Assembly (NCBI RefSeq): GCF_000516555.1
Contig: NZ_AZSJ01000003.1
Span: 2,410,312-2,474,311 of the forward strand
Length of the DNA: 64,000 nucleotides
Source of the DNA: Afipia sp. P52-10
GTDB taxonomy: Bacteria > Pseudomonadota > Alphaproteobacteria > Rhizobiales > Xanthobacteraceae
Direction: 5' to 3'
Below, piece after piece: positions 36,980 to 47,548 of the stretch. Made by a program: the position numbers and the translations under genes. Every line of letters begins with the position of its first letter. The first letter of the stretch is position 1. The notes below the pieces were generated by a model. That model saw nothing but the letters and a program-made list of their open reading frames with translations. It searched no databases and had not been told where the DNA came from.

Positions 36980-38376
36980 GAGCGTTTGTCCTCGCGCTTG
37001 GCCGCGGAATCCTTGATCAGATAGCCGGTGACCGAGCGCTCCTTGGTGAGCCAGCTCTGCGCCGCGGCGCGCACCTGGTCGGCGGTGACGGCGCGCACCT
37101 TCTCGGGCCAGGCGATGATCTGGTCGATGCTGAGGCCGATCGTCAGCGCGCCGCCATACCAGCGTGCCATCGTGCTCTGGTTGTCGCGAGCGTAGATCGC
37201 CTCGGAGATGAGCTGCGTCTTGACGCGCTCGAGGTCTTCGGCGCGGACGCCGTTCTGCGCGACATCGGCGATCACGGCATCGACGGCGTTCTCGATCTCG
37301 GGGAAACCGACGCCGGGCTTCGGCGTTGCCGACACCGCGAACTGAGTGGGATCAAGGGACGTGCCCTGGTACCAGGCACCGGTGGAGACCGCGAGCTGCT
37401 TGTCCACCACCAGCGCGCGATAGAGATAGGAGTTGCTGCCGCCGCCGAGAATCTGCGCCAGAACCTCCAGCGCGGTGCTGTCAGAACTGTCGGCGGAGGC
37501 GGTGCTGGTGACGGAAGGAACGAGGTAATAGCGGCGGAGGCTCGGCTGCTCGACGCGCGGATCGGCGAGCGTCACCGTGCGCGGCGCGATCGGCGGCGGC
37601 TCCTGTGGCCGCACCCGTTGCGCCGGAATCGCCGGTTGGCTCGGCTGCAGGCCATAGGTTTTTTCGGCGAGCGCGCGCACCTCGTCGGGCTGCACGTCGC
37701 CGGCCACGATCAAGGTCGCATTGTTGGGAGCGTAGAAGCGCTTGTAGAACGCCAGCGCATCCTCGCGCGTCAGTTTCTCGATCTCGTGCTTCCAGCCGAT
37801 CACCGGACGACCGTAGGGGTGATTGAGATAGAGCGCCGCCATGATCTGTTCGGTCAGCTTCGCATCCGGCGAGTTGGCGACGCGCATGTTGTACTCCTCG
37901 AGTACGACATCGCGCTCGGGCAATACGTTCTCATCCTTGAGGGTGAGGCCGGTCATGCGGTCGGCCTCGAACTCCATCACGGTGGCGAGCTTGTCGCGCG
38001 GCACCCGCTGGAAGTAGCCGGTGTAATCGGTAGAGGTGAACGCGTTTTCCTGGCCGCCGATGCGGATCACGGTCTGAGAGAACTGCCCTGCGGGATGCCG
38101 CTCGGTCCCCTTGAACATCAGGTGTTCGAGGAAGTGGGCGAGCCCGGATTTGCCGGGCGTCTCATCCGCCGAGCCGACCTTGTACCAGATCATATGGGTG
38201 ACGACCGGCGTGCGGTGATCCGGGATCACCACGACCTGCAGGCCGTTGGCGAGGCTGAAGCTCGCCGGGCGCTGAACGACCGGGGTTTCGGCAGCGGCGG
38301 GCGCGGCCGGCAGCGCGGCCGCGATGGCGAGGGCGCCAAGCGCCGCGAGCAGAGGTAAGCGGAGTGACAGCGTCAT
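36976..38376 (-). CDS. M16 family zinc metallopeptidase, active subunit
   Basis: A 466-aa secreted peptidase from the ATG at 38376 (MTLSLRLPLLAALGALAIA), giving a signal peptide ending at AAAAE near residue 30; the upstream longer start lacks a signal-like N-terminus. The inverted zinc motif HFLEH lies at residues 81-85 within GKSGLAHFLEHLMFKGTE, as in pitrilysin and mitochondrial-processing-peptidase-like enzymes. The downstream glutamate ligand is likely within ERDVVLEEYNMRVANSPDA. The R/Y substrate motif of the C-terminal domain is less clear here and is better in the partner. Both subunits overlap by ATGA and are probably co-translated. Confidence 0.93.
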   Translation of the reverse strand: MTLSLRLPLLAALGALAIAAALPAAPAAAETPVVQRPASFSLANGLQVVVIPDHRTPVVTHMIWYKVGSADETPGKSGLAHFLEHLMFKGTERHPAGQFSQTVIRIGGQENAFTSTDYTGYFQRVPRDKLATVMEFEADRMTGLTLKDENVLPERDVVLEEYNMRVANSPDAKLTEQIMAALYLNHPYGRPVIGWKHEIEKLTREDALAFYKRFYAPNNATLIVAGDVQPDEVRALAEKTYGLQPSQPAIPAQRVRPQEPPPIAPRTVTLADPRVEQPSLRRYYLVPSVTSTASADSSDSTALEVLAQILGGGSNSYLYRALVVDKQLAVSTGAWYQGTSLDPTQFAVSATPKPGVGFPEIENAVDAVIADVAQNGVRAEDLERVKTQLISEAIYARDNQSTMARWYGGALTIGLSIDQIIAWPEKVRAVTADQVRAAAQSWLTKERSVTGYLIKDSAAKREDKRS

Positions 38377-38531
38377 AGGCCTGCTTCTTGTCGTGGCGCG
38401 GATCGTGATGCGATCGGGTGATCGATACACGGGTTAAGGGGGCGCCCGCTGCGCGGCAAATCACGCATCCGCGAACACGTTACCGGATATGGTGTGGCGC
38501 AGGCCTGGCAAGAGCCGACAGGCGCCCACCC

Positions 38532-39248
38532 TCAGAACTTGCCAGGCGGAAGGATTTCCGGCTGCCGATCCGGGTTGCCAGCCCATTCGGGCTTCTTGTC
38601 GCCGCTGTAAGCATAGCCGGACGACGGCGTTTGATAGCCCGGCGGCGGCTGCGTCAGGCTTTCGCGGGTCGGTTCGCCGGTGAACGGTTTGCTTTCTTCC
38701 TTCTTGCCCTTGAACAGGCCGAACAGGTTGGTGGTGACGCCAAGCTGCGACGGAGAGAGGATACCGGACCCTTCGTTGATCAGGCGCCGCTCCTCGCTGA
38801 CGCCGGGCTGCGGCGAAACGGTCGCGGTGCGCGCCCGGGCTTGACCGAGCTCCGGCTCGGCGGCGATCGGCCGGATCTGCTCGGCCGGGTTGTTTTCCTT
38901 TTCGCGGTCGCGCTTCTTCAGCGCCTCGCGGCGCTCGCGGCGCTCCAGCACGTCTGGATCCTTCGGCCAGTTGGCGGTCTCCGGGCGGCGGCTTTCCGGC
39001 GGCGGCAGCGTCAGTTGCCGCGGGACCACCAACGGCGAGCGCTCGCGGTACTGAATGCCGTTCGAGCCGTCGGTCGCGCCGATGCCGCGCATCAGGCCGC
39101 CGATCAGGCTGTCGTCACGGGAGGGTTCGTCGTCCTCTTGGGCGAAGGCGTTTGTCGTACAGACCATGCCGATCACCGCCAGGGCGGCCATCGCCAGCAG
39201 GGTCCGGGGTCGCGGGGTGCGGGTGTTGAGTTCCGTATCGCGCATCAT
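38532..39248 (-). CDS. DUF3035/BamF-like secreted protein
   Basis: A 238-aa secreted protein with a signal peptide (RTLLAMAALAVIGMVCTTNAFAQ). After it, YRERSPLVVPRQLTLPPPE is reminiscent of the DUF3035 pattern (R-x-P-L-x-V-P-x4-L-P-P-P), a family I recall as BamF of the alphaproteobacterial outer-membrane assembly machine. A charged helical region follows (ERRERREALKKRDREKENN), and the end is Pro/Gly-rich. The residue before the only cysteine of the signal is Val, so a lipobox is doubtful, unlike typical BamF lipoproteins. The order lspA, this gene, then two M16 genes is the same as in other alphaproteobacteria, which supports the family link. Identity with BamF is an inference. Confidence 0.6.
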   Translation of the reverse strand: MMRDTELNTRTPRPRTLLAMAALAVIGMVCTTNAFAQEDDEPSRDDSLIGGLMRGIGATDGSNGIQYRERSPLVVPRQLTLPPPESRRPETANWPKDPDVLERRERREALKKRDREKENNPAEQIRPIAAEPELGQARARTATVSPQPGVSEERRLINEGSGILSPSQLGVTTNLFGLFKGKKEESKPFTGEPTRESLTQPPPGYQTPSSGYAYSGDKKPEWAGNPDRQPEILPPGKF

Positions 39249-39343
39249 CCAAGCTCACCTGATCGCATGTCGCATCGGGACGGGCGCCTGCTCCTCGAAG
39301 GAGCCGGCGGCGGCTTCGCGTCGCCATGGCATATTTGCCGGGA

Positions 39344-39841
39344 TCACGGCGCTTTTACGGCTGCCGATCCAAGGATTGAATCATACAGCAGGCAGAAAAC
39401 CCCGGCAACAATGGCCGCGTCCGCAAGGTTAAAGACGTACCAATTGAAACGGAAATCGCCCCACTGCAGGTGGAAGAAGGCGAAATCCATCACTGCGCCA
39501 TAGGCAACGTTGTCGATGCCGTTGCCGAACGCGCCGCCGATGATCAGACCGAGGCCGATCGCGACCAAGCGGTTGTGGGCGCGCCAGAGCCAGACCGCGA
39601 GCGCTGCGACTGCGACAATTTTTATCGCCAGCAGAATGGCCTGGGCGGCGGCTGTCTCCGCCTGAAACCAGCCGTAGCTGATGCCGCGGTTCCAGGTGAG
39701 CACCAGGTCGAAAAACGGTGTGAGGGAAATCGCGCCGCGGGTGGCGATATCGACCACGAACAGAAGGTAGAGCTTCAACGCCTGATCGGCGATCAGCGTG
39801 ACGATGGCGATCAGCAGGCCGGTCCGGACAAAGGAGTTCAT
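39344..39841 (-). CDS. lspA: Lipoprotein signal peptidase (signal peptidase II)
   Basis: Cleaves prolipoproteins before the lipidated Cys in the inner membrane. The 165-aa product starts at the ATG at 39841 (MNSFVRTGLLIAIVTLIADQ); the annotation from 39874 would add 11 residues that are not needed. Four membrane segments are apparent. Catalytic aspartate regions are GGAFGNGIDNVAYGAVMDF (near residues 110-128) and WYVFNLADAAIVAGV (near 135-150), matching the conserved N-x2-D and N-x-A-D motifs of LspA. Its substrate candidates include the lipoprotein encoded at 4193-4717. Confidence 0.95.
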   Translation of the reverse strand: MNSFVRTGLLIAIVTLIADQALKLYLLFVVDIATRGAISLTPFFDLVLTWNRGISYGWFQAETAAAQAILLAIKIVAVAALAVWLWRAHNRLVAIGLGLIIGGAFGNGIDNVAYGAVMDFAFFHLQWGDFRFNWYVFNLADAAIVAGVFCLLYDSILGSAAVKAP

Positions 39842-39926
39842 CGTTGCAAAGATCCGCCCCGCCCGGCAGGCCATCCCGGAATGACGCCGGTGCTGGTCAC
39901 CGGCGCCCCATCGTGTCGGCCGCCTT

Positions 39927-41372
39927 TTAGCGCGGCAGCGTCGATGCGCCCATCAGAAAACGATCGACCGCATGGGCACATTGTCGCCCTTCGCGGATCG
40001 CCCAGACCACCAGCGACTGGCCACGGCGCATATCGCCGGCGGAGAACACCTTCGGCAGCGAGGTCTGGTAGTCGTCGGTGCTGGCGCGCACATTGCCGCG
40101 CTGGTCGAGCTCGATGCCGAGGGTCTTCAGCAGCCCCTCATGCACCGGATGCACGAAGCCCATCGCCAGCAGCACGAGGTCGGCCTTGATCTCGAATTCG
40201 CTGCCGACGATCGGTTGCATCTTGCCGTCCACATGCACGCAGTGCAGCGTCTTGACCTTGCCATTCTCGCCGGAGAAGCGTTGGGTCAGCACCGCGAACT
40301 CGCGCTTGGCGCCTTCCTGGTGGCTGGAGGAGGTGCGCATCTTCAGCGGCCAGTTCGGCCAGGTCAGCAGCTTGTTCTCCTTCTCCGGCGGCTGCGGCAT
40401 GATCTCGAGCTGCACCACATCCTTGGCGCCGTGGCGGACCGAGGTGCCGATGCAGTCCGAGCCGGTGTCGCCGCCGCCGATCACCACCACATGCTTGCCG
40501 GTGGCGAGGATTTCGCGGACGCCGTTCAGCGGCTCGCCGCTGACGCGGCGGTTCTGCTGCGGCAGGAAGTCCATCGCGTAGTGAATGCCGTCGAGATCGC
40601 GGCCCTGCACCGGCAGGTCGCGCGGCGCTTCCGAGCCGCCGGTCAGCGCAATCGCGTCGTAGCTCTTCAGCAAGTCCTGCGGGTCGACGCCCGAGCCGAC
40701 ATGGGCGTTGTAGTGGAAGGTGACGCCTTCGGCTTCCATCTGCGCGATGCGGACGTCGATGATGCCCTTCTCCATCTTGAAGTCGGGAATGCCGTAGCGC
40801 AGCAGCCCGCCGGCCTTGGCGTGCTTCTCGTAGACGTGGACGTCATGGCCGGCGCGGGCGAGCTGCTGGGCGCAGGCGAGGCCGGCCGGACCGGAGCCGA
40901 TCACCGCAACCTTCTTGCCGGTCTTCTGCGCCGCGGGTTCGGGCTTGATCCAGCCCGAACGCAGCGAGCGGTCGGCGATCTCGCACTCGATGCTCTTGAT
41001 GGTGACCGGGCTGTCGTCGAGGTTCAGCGTGCAGGAGGCCTCGCAGGGAGCGGGGCAGATGCGGCCGGTGAATTCGGGGAAGTTGTTGGTCGAGTGCAGG
41101 TTGCGCGCGGCCTCTTCCCACTTGCCATTGTAGACGAGATCGTTCCAGTCCGGGATCTGGTTGTTGACCGGACAGCCCGGCGTGCCCGGCTGGACCGAGC
41201 CGGTGCCGTGGCAATACGGGATGCCGCAGTTCATGCAGCGCGCTGCCTGATCGCGCAGATCCTGCTCGATCAGCGGAACGACGAACTCCTTGTAGTTCTT
41301 GATGCGATCGGTGACCGGCTCATACTTGCGATCGTGCCGCTCGAACTCGAGAAACCCCGTAACCTTGCCCAT
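39927..41372 (-). CDS. gltD: Glutamate synthase [NADPH] small chain
   Basis: The NADPH-oxidising flavoprotein of glutamate synthase, passing electrons to GltB. The 481-aa product has N-terminal Fe-S-cluster cysteines in [27 protein letters not shown] and [14 protein letters not shown]. The FAD-binding [24 protein letters not shown] and the NADPH-binding [16 protein letters not shown] are both intact. The end [26 protein letters not shown] is typical of the GltD family. It follows gltB on the same strand by about 140 bp, with a family C repeat between them. Confidence 0.98.
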   Translation of the reverse strand: MGKVTGFLEFERHDRKYEPVTDRIKNYKEFVVPLIEQDLRDQAARCMNCGIPYCHGTGSVQPGTPGCPVNNQIPDWNDLVYNGKWEEAARNLHSTNNFPEFTGRICPAPCEASCTLNLDDSPVTIKSIECEIADRSLRSGWIKPEPAAQKTGKKVAVIGSGPAGLACAQQLARAGHDVHVYEKHAKAGGLLRYGIPDFKMEKGIIDVRIAQMEAEGVTFHYNAHVGSGVDPQDLLKSYDAIALTGGSEAPRDLPVQGRDLDGIHYAMDFLPQQNRRVSGEPLNGVREILATGKHVVVIGGGDTGSDCIGTSVRHGAKDVVQLEIMPQPPEKENKLLTWPNWPLKMRTSSSHQEGAKREFAVLTQRFSGENGKVKTLHCVHVDGKMQPIVGSEFEIKADLVLLAMGFVHPVHEGLLKTLGIELDQRGNVRASTDDYQTSLPKVFSAGDMRRGQSLVVWAIREGRQCAHAVDRFLMGASTLPR

Positions 41373-41408
41373 GGTAGTAACTAACGCCTCAAGACTGAAC
41401 CTGTTCTG

Positions 41409-41508
41409 TCCTCACCCTGAGGAGCGGCACCTTCGCCGCGTTTCGAGGATGAGGGGCTCTGGGGCCCCATGGCGCGAGACGGCGCCGCGCGCCGCCTCGC
41501 CATGAGGC
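41409..41508. repeat. Dispersed repeat, family C, inside the gltB-gltD gap
   Basis: CCTCACCCTGAGGAGCGGCA, TTTCGAGGATGAGG and GGGGCCCCATGGCGCGAGA are present, ending near CATGAGGCA. It resembles the element at 28113-28236. Sitting between gltB and gltD on one strand, it may be in the co-transcript and could act as a partial attenuator or mRNA-stability element. Confidence 0.65.
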
Positions 41509-41515
41509 ATTTACG

Positions 41516-44500
41516 CTAAGCGCCGATGGCGATCTTGGGTTGCTCGGACTCGCGCTTCTTCAATTCGAGCAGCGCGCGGCGGAACTCGACCGGCATCACC
41601 TTCCGGAATTTCGGCAACGCCGTTTTCCAGTTGGCGAGGATCTCGGCGGCACGGGCGGAGCCCGTGTACTTGGCGTGGCGCGAGATCAGGATGTGCAGCC
41701 GCTCGACGTCATAGCCGGTGAGGTTGGCGAGCACATCGACCCGGCCATGCGCTTCCAGGTCGCCGGACTGATGGAACGCGCTCTGGTTGATCATCTCCTC
41801 GGAGAGGAGCGGCTCCAGCTCGACCATCGCCATGTTGCAGCGCTGCTCGAAGGTCGCGTCCACGTCGTAGACATAGGCGACGCCGCCGGACATGCCGGCC
41901 GCGAAGTTGCGTCCGGTTCTGCCGAGCACGACCACGACGCCGCCGGTCATGTATTCGCAGCAGTGATCGCCGGCGCCTTCGACCACCGCGACCGCGCCCG
42001 AGTTGCGCACGGCGAAGCGCTCGCCCGCGACGCCGCGGAAGTAGCACTCGCCCTGGATCGCGCCGTACATCACCGTGTTGCCGACGATGATCGATTCTTC
42101 CGGCACGATGCCGGAATTGGCCGGCGGCCGAACGATGATCTTGCCGCCCGACAGGCCCTTGCCGACGTAGTCGTTGCCTTCGCCTTCGAGGTCGAAGGTG
42201 ACGCCGCGCGCGAGCCAGGCGCCGAACGCCTGACCGGCGGTGCCCTTCAGCTTCACATGGATTGTGTCTTCCGGCAGGCCCTTGTTGCCGTAGATCTTCG
42301 CCACCGCGCCCGACAGCATCGCGCCGGCGGAGCGGTCGGTGTTGTTGATCGCAGCCTCGAACTTCACCGGCGCGCCGCGGTCGAGCGCAGGCCGTGCCTG
42401 CTCGATCAGCGAGCGGTCCAGCACCTTTTCCAGGTGATGGTTCTGGCCCTCGGAGCGATAGATCGTCTCGCCCTTCGCCGCTTTCTGCTTGAAGAACAGC
42501 TTGGAGAAGTCGAGCCCCTTCGCCTTCCAGTGCGCGACCAGCGCGTTCTGGTCCAGCATCTGGCTCTGGCCGACCATCTCGTTGAAGGTGCGGTAGCCCA
42601 TCGAGGCCATGATCTCGCGCACTTCCTCGGCGACGAAGAAAAAGAAGTTGATCACATGCTCAGGCTGGCCGACGAAGCGCTTGCGCAGCAGCGGGTCCTG
42701 GGTGGCGACGCCGACCGGGCAGGTGTTGAGATGACACTTGCGCATCATGATGCAGCCGGCGGCGATCAACGGGGCGGTGGCGAAGCCGAACTCGTCAGCG
42801 CCCAAGAGCGCGCCGATCACCACGTCGCGGCCGGTGCGGAAGCCGCCGTCGACCTGCACGGTGATGCGGCTGCGCAGCCGCTCGCGCACCAGCGTCTGAT
42901 GCGTCTCGGCGATGCCGATTTCCCACGGGCTGCCCGCATGCTTGATCGAGGTCAGCGGGCTCGCGCCGGTGCCGCCCTCGAAGCCCGAGATCGTCACATG
43001 GTCGGCGCGCGCCTTGGCGACGCCCGCGGCAACCGTGCCGACGCCGACTTCGGAGACGAGCTTCACCGACACCTGGCCGTCCGGATTGACGTTCTTCAGG
43101 TCGTAGATCAGCTGGGCCAGGTCTTCGATCGAGTAGATGTCGTGGTGCGGCGGCGGCGAGATCAGGCCGACCCCCGGGGTCGAGTGGCGGACGCTGGCGA
43201 TGGTCGCGTCGACCTTGTGGCCGGGCAACTGGCCGCCTTCGCCGGGCTTGGCGCCCTGGGCCATCTTGATCTGCATCATGTCGGAGTTGACGAGGTACTC
43301 CGTCGTCACGCCGAAACGCCCTGAGGCGACCTGCTTGATCGCCGAACGCATGCTGTCGCCGTTCGGCAACGGCTTGAAGCGGTCAGCCTCCTCGCCGCCT
43401 TCGCCGGTGTTCGACTTGCCGCCGATCCGGTTCATGGCGATCGCGAGCGTGGTGTGTGCCTCGCGCGAGATCGAGCCGAACGACATCGCGCCGGTGGCGA
43501 AGCGCTTGACGATCTCTTTGGCCGGCTCGACCTCGTCGAGCGGCACCGGCTTGCGCTTGTCCTCGGTCGCCGCCTTGATGCGGAACATGCCGCGGATGGT
43601 CAAAAGCCGCTCGGCCTGCTCGTTCAGGATCTTGGCATAGGCGCGATAGCGCTCCTGCGAGTTGCCGCGCACCGCGTGCTGCAGCGTCGCGACCGATTCC
43701 GACGTCCAGGCGTGATCCTCGCCGCGGGTGCGGTAGGCGTACTCGCCGCCGACATCGAGCGCGCTCTTGTAGATCTGGGCGTCGCTGAATGCGTCGGTGT
43801 GGCGGCGCGTGGTTTCCTCGGCGATTTCGCTAAGACCGACGCCCTCGATGCGGGTGTGGGTGCCGGCGAAGTACTTGGCGACGAAATCGGCCTTCAGGCC
43901 GACCGCATCGAAGATCTGCGCGCCGCAATAGGACTGGTAGGTCGAGATGCCCATCTTGGACATCACCTTCAGCAAGCCCTTGCCGATCGACTTGATGTAG
44001 CGCTTGACGATTTCCTTGTCGTCGAGCTTGCCCGGCAGGCGGTCCTTCATCGCGACGATGGTCTCGAACGCGAGGTAGGGGTTGATCGCCTCCGCGCCAT
44101 AGCCCGCGAGGCAGGCGAAGTGATGCACTTCGCGCGGCTCGCCGGATTCGACGACGATGCCGACCGAGGTGCGCAGGCCGGTGCGGATCAGGTGATGATG
44201 CACGGCGGCGGTGGCGAGCAGCGAGGGGATCGGGATCCGGTCGGTGCCGGCCATACGGTCGGACAGGATGATGATGTTGACGCCTTCGCGGACGGCGGCC
44301 TCGGCGCGGCCGCACAGCTCGTCGAGCACCTGCTCCATGCCCGCAGCGCCGAGGCCCGCGTGGAAGGTGGTGTCGAGGGTGCGCGAGTTGAAGTGCGATT
44401 CGGCGATGTCGCCGATCGAGCGGATCTTCTCCAGATCGGCGTCGGTCAGAATCGGCTGACGCACTTCCAGGCGCTTGGTCGAGGCGAGGCCTTCGAGATC

Positions 44501-46270
44501 GAACAGGTTCGGCCGCGGACCGATGATCGAGACGAGGCTCATGACGAGCTCCTCGCGGATCGGGTCGATCGGCGGATTGGTGACCTGGGCGAAGTTCTGC
44601 TTGAAGTAGGTGAACAGCAGCTTCGGCTTGTCCGACAGGGCCGAAATCGGCGTGTCGGTGCCCATCGAGCCGGTCGCCTCTTCGCCGGTGGAGGCCATCG
44701 GCGACAGCAGGATGTTAATGTCTTCCTGGGTGTAGCCGAACGCCTGCTGGCGATCGAGCAGCGACAGGTTCGACAGCGGCGACTTGTTGGCGGTCTCCGG
44801 CAGCTCTTCCAGCAGCATCTGCGTGCGATCGAGCCACTCGCGATATGGATGGCTCTTGGCGAGGTCGGCCTTGATCTCGTCGTCGGGGATCAGGCGGCCC
44901 TGCTCGAGGTCCACCAGCAGCATCTTACCCGGCTGCAGTCGCCACTTGGTGACGATCTGGTCCTCGGGGATGCTGAGCACGCCCATTTCCGAGGCCATTA
45001 GGATGCGGTCGTCGCGGGTGACGAGGTAGCGCGCTGGCCGCAGGCCGTTGCGGTCCAGCGTCGCGCCGATCTTGCGGCCGTCGGTGAAGGCGATCGCGGC
45101 GGGGCCGTCCCATGGCTCCATCAACGCGGCATGATATTCGTAGAAGGAGCGGCGCTGCTCATCCATCAACGGATTGCCGGCCCAGGCCTCCGGAATCATC
45201 ATCATCACCGCGTGCGGCAGCGAGTAGCCGCCCTGCACCAGGAATTCGAGCGCGTTGTCGAAGCAGGCGGTGTCCGACTGGCCTTCGTAGGAGATCGGCC
45301 ACAGGCGATTGATGTCCTCGCCGAACAGCTCGGACTGCACCGAGGCCTGGCGCGCGGCCATCCAGTTGACGTTGCCGCGCAGCGTGTTGATCTCGCCGTT
45401 GTGCGCCACCATGCGGTAGGGATGCGCCAGCGACCAGGTCGGGAAGGTGTTGGTGGAGAAGCGTTGATGCACCAGTGCCAGCGCGCTCTCGAAATCCGGC
45501 TCGCTCAGGTCCGGATAATAGGTGCCGAGCTGGTCGGCCAGGAACATGCCCTTGTAGACGACGGTGCGGCACGACATCGACACCGGATAGTAGCCGGCAA
45601 GGTTGCGATCGCGGCGCTGGTAGATTGCGTTGGAGATCGACTTGCGCAGGATGTAGAGGCGCCGCTCGAACGCGTCCTCGGAGGTGATGTGATCGCCGCG
45701 GCCGATGAACACCTGCATGTTGTGCGGCTCCGTCGGCTTGACGGTCTCGCCCAGCGTGGAGTTGTCGGTCGGCACCTCGCGCCAGCCGAGCAGCCTCAGC
45801 TTTTCCTTCTTCACCTGCTCGGTGACGATGCTGCGGATCACCTTGCGCCAGGCAGGGTCGCGCGGCATGAACAGCGCGCCGACCGCGTATTCGCCCGGCG
45901 CGGGCAGGGTGAAGCCCAGTTCCTTGGCCTTGCGGCTGAAGAAAGCGTGCGGAATCTGCACCAGAATGCCGGCGCCGTCGCCGGCGCGCGGGTCGGCGCC
46001 GACCGCGCCGCGGTGCTCGAGGTTGCATAGGATCGCCAGCGCGTCGGAGACGATCTGGTGCGATGGCTTGCCCTTGATGTTGGCGATGAAGCCGACGCCG
46101 CAGGAGTCCTTCTCCAGCGCGGGGTCGTAGAGGCCGGCGGCCTCGGGGCGGACATTGTGCTCGCTGAGAGCCGTGCGTGCGGTCAGAGCTGTATCAACAG
46201 GTTTCGACGCCGGGGCCGCCGACTGCGGATCTTCAACGATTTGCCCACGCGTGAACCCGTTCCAGTTCAT
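41516..46270 (-). CDS. gltB: Glutamate synthase [NADPH] large chain
   Basis: A 1584-aa enzyme that transfers the amide nitrogen of glutamine to 2-oxoglutarate, the GOGAT half of ammonia assimilation. The N-terminal glutamine amidotransferase domain has the nucleophile Cys57 after a ~56-residue propeptide ([15 protein letters not shown]). The FMN-binding synthase domain includes [28 protein letters not shown] and the 3Fe-4S ligands in [12 protein letters not shown]. The C-terminal GXGXG helix domain contains [29 protein letters not shown] and [23 protein letters not shown]. The propeptide must be removed for activity. Nitrogen control is expected but no NtrC site was recognised. Confidence 0.99.
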   Translation of the reverse strand: MNWNGFTRGQIVEDPQSAAPASKPVDTALTARTALSEHNVRPEAAGLYDPALEKDSCGVGFIANIKGKPSHQIVSDALAILCNLEHRGAVGADPRAGDGAGILVQIPHAFFSRKAKELGFTLPAPGEYAVGALFMPRDPAWRKVIRSIVTEQVKKEKLRLLGWREVPTDNSTLGETVKPTEPHNMQVFIGRGDHITSEDAFERRLYILRKSISNAIYQRRDRNLAGYYPVSMSCRTVVYKGMFLADQLGTYYPDLSEPDFESALALVHQRFSTNTFPTWSLAHPYRMVAHNGEINTLRGNVNWMAARQASVQSELFGEDINRLWPISYEGQSDTACFDNALEFLVQGGYSLPHAVMMMIPEAWAGNPLMDEQRRSFYEYHAALMEPWDGPAAIAFTDGRKIGATLDRNGLRPARYLVTRDDRILMASEMGVLSIPEDQIVTKWRLQPGKMLLVDLEQGRLIPDDEIKADLAKSHPYREWLDRTQMLLEELPETANKSPLSNLSLLDRQQAFGYTQEDINILLSPMASTGEEATGSMGTDTPISALSDKPKLLFTYFKQNFAQVTNPPIDPIREELVMSLVSIIGPRPNLFDLEGLASTKRLEVRQPILTDADLEKIRSIGDIAESHFNSRTLDTTFHAGLGAAGMEQVLDELCGRAEAAVREGVNIIILSDRMAGTDRIPIPSLLATAAVHHHLIRTGLRTSVGIVVESGEPREVHHFACLAGYGAEAINPYLAFETIVAMKDRLPGKLDDKEIVKRYIKSIGKGLLKVMSKMGISTYQSYCGAQIFDAVGLKADFVAKYFAGTHTRIEGVGLSEIAEETTRRHTDAFSDAQIYKSALDVGGEYAYRTRGEDHAWTSESVATLQHAVRGNSQERYRAYAKILNEQAERLLTIRGMFRIKAATEDKRKPVPLDEVEPAKEIVKRFATGAMSFGSISREAHTTLAIAMNRIGGKSNTGEGGEEADRFKPLPNGDSMRSAIKQVASGRFGVTTEYLVNSDMMQIKMAQGAKPGEGGQLPGHKVDATIASVRHSTPGVGLISPPPHHDIYSIEDLAQLIYDLKNVNPDGQVSVKLVSEVGVGTVAAGVAKARADHVTISGFEGGTGASPLTSIKHAGSPWEIGIAETHQTLVRERLRSRITVQVDGGFRTGRDVVIGALLGADEFGFATAPLIAAGCIMMRKCHLNTCPVGVATQDPLLRKRFVGQPEHVINFFFFVAEEVREIMASMGYRTFNEMVGQSQMLDQNALVAHWKAKGLDFSKLFFKQKAAKGETIYRSEGQNHHLEKVLDRSLIEQARPALDRGAPVKFEAAINNTDRSAGAMLSGAVAKIYGNKGLPEDTIHVKLKGTAGQAFGAWLARGVTFDLEGEGNDYVGKGLSGGKIIVRPPANSGIVPEESIIVGNTVMYGAIQGECYFRGVAGERFAVRNSGAVAVVEGAGDHCCEYMTGGVVVVLGRTGRNFAAGMSGGVAYVYDVDATFEQRCNMAMVELEPLLSEEMINQSAFHQSGDLEAHGRVDVLANLTGYDVERLHILISRHAKYTGSARAAEILANWKTALPKFRKVMPVEFRRALLELKKRESEQPKIAIGA

Positions 46271-46749
46271 GTGAAACCTCGCACCCCCAAAATAATAGTC
46301 CCGTCGTCAGCCACACCTTGAGCGTTCGCGGCACCCTCCGGGCCACCGCCCGCGCCAGAGCGAGCCAAATTTAGATGGCGCAGGCTTCGACGGTTACCGT
46401 CCCCGGTAAACGATTGGCCTGCCGTCAAGCTTTCGCAGTGATACGTGCTGCAAACGCTATGCCGGGATAACCGGCAAAATGGGACAGCTTTGCTGTCCTA
46501 ACGCGCACACTGCCAAATTTTTGTGTATCACACAAGCGCCTGGAAGTCCTCTAATCAACGCTGTCCCTGCAATCAATGCTCTTCCTGCGACAGGCGATTG
46601 AACGAAAGACGTCAGCGACATGCCCAGTCTTGGTCCCGGCTCGGCCCCAGCTTGGCCGGAATTGCTGGCGACGGTCGGCGCGCGCGGGGCCCGAGACGTC
46701 AGCAGATCGCCCGGTCAAGCGCGAAACGAAGCGTGCAGGAGGCGGATCG
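46271..46749. other. Upstream region of gltB and of the secreted protein gene; no gene
   Basis: 479 bp without a supported gene. Features seen: a perfect 13-bp palindrome GACGGTTACCGTC at 46389-46401, and a -10-like TATTAT read toward gltB near 46290-46296 without a convincing -35. The region is less GC-rich than the surroundings near 46480-46550. The promoter of gltB-gltD must lie here. Confidence 0.5.
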
Positions 46750-47481
46750 ATGAAGCAGGGGATGACCGCGCTGGCGGTCATGATGATGACATGGGCCGGC
46801 AGCGGTGCCGCGATGGCGCAGATGCTGCCGCCGATGGATGGGCCTGATGCATATGCCTATGCGTATGGCCACCGCCGGCCGATCCCGCCGCCACCGCCGC
46901 ATGATGGCCCCGGTGCTTATGATCTCGGTCTGCCTTCCTATGAGGTGATGACGATTCTGCGTTCGACCGGCTTCAGCCCGCTGGGGGCGCCGGCGCGCCG
47001 CGGCCGGTTCTATATGATCTCGGCGATCCATCCCAATGGCGACGATGGGCGGCTGGTGATCGATGCCTACAGCGGCCGGATCGTTCGCTTCACCCCGGCC
47101 TCGCGGGTGATCCGTGCAACGCGCGGCGCGCCGATGGTGATGGTCTATCAGGGGCCGACTTTTCCACCGCCAAACGTTGCGACGCCGGGGGCGCCGCGCC
47201 CGCCAGGGGCCGTTCCGCGACTCGCGAGCCGTTCGCCGGCCTCCGCCCCGCTGGTGACACCGAAGCCGCGTCCCGCCACGGCCCCGCCAAGGCCCGAGAC
47301 CGCGCAAGCGCCGCCTGTTCCGGCAGCCACTCCGCCCGCCGCGTCGGCTCCTGCGGCCGCCGTCGGGAGCGCACCGGCCATGCCGCCACCCGCGCAGGTG
47401 GACAAGACACCGGAGCCTGTGCCGGTGAAGCCCGTGCTTCAACCGACCCAGCCGATGCCGCCCGTGCAGACGATGGAATGA
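46750..47481 (+). CDS. Secreted proline/alanine-rich protein, PepSY-like core
   Basis: The 243-aa product starts at the ATG at 46750 (MKQGMTALAVMMMTWAGSGAAMAQ), with AGGAGGCGGATC upstream, giving a signal peptide ending near residue 24. The mature N-terminus is Tyr/Pro-rich (YAYAYGHRRPIPPPPPHDG). A small domain spans residues about 55-110 (SYEVMTILRSTGFSPLGAPARRGRFYMI, IDAYSGRIVRF), a pattern seen in PepSY-like proteins of this group. The C-terminal half is a long Pro/Ala/Thr/Val linker without regular structure, as in proteins that cross or stiffen in the periplasm. The function is unknown. It is convergent with hsp20, whose terminator lies just past its stop. Confidence 0.75.
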   Translation: MKQGMTALAVMMMTWAGSGAAMAQMLPPMDGPDAYAYAYGHRRPIPPPPPHDGPGAYDLGLPSYEVMTILRSTGFSPLGAPARRGRFYMISAIHPNGDDGRLVIDAYSGRIVRFTPASRVIRATRGAPMVMVYQGPTFPPPNVATPGAPRPPGAVPRLASRSPASAPLVTPKPRPATAPPRPETAQAPPVPAATPPAASAPAAAVGSAPAMPPPAQVDKTPEPVPVKPVLQPTQPMPPVQTME

Positions 47482-47486
47482 GCGCA

Positions 47487-47516
47487 CAAAAAACGCCCCG
47501 GCGGTTGCCGGGGCGT
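47487..47516 (-). terminator. Intrinsic terminator of hsp20
   Basis: A perfect stem of about ten pairs (ACGCCCCGGC at 47493-47502 with 47507-47516), loop GGTT, is followed on the minus strand by six T (complement of 47488-47493). It lies 33 bp downstream of the hsp20 stop. It can also act on the convergent gene, whose stop is at 47481. Confidence 0.92.
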
Positions 47517-47548
47517 CGTGAGGGATCGAATGAAGCGAGGCTGACCGA

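Noticed and set aside
39881..39907. Terminator of gltD
   Set aside because: A GCCGGTG/CACCGGC hairpin exists but without a following T run on either strand, so it was not called a terminator.
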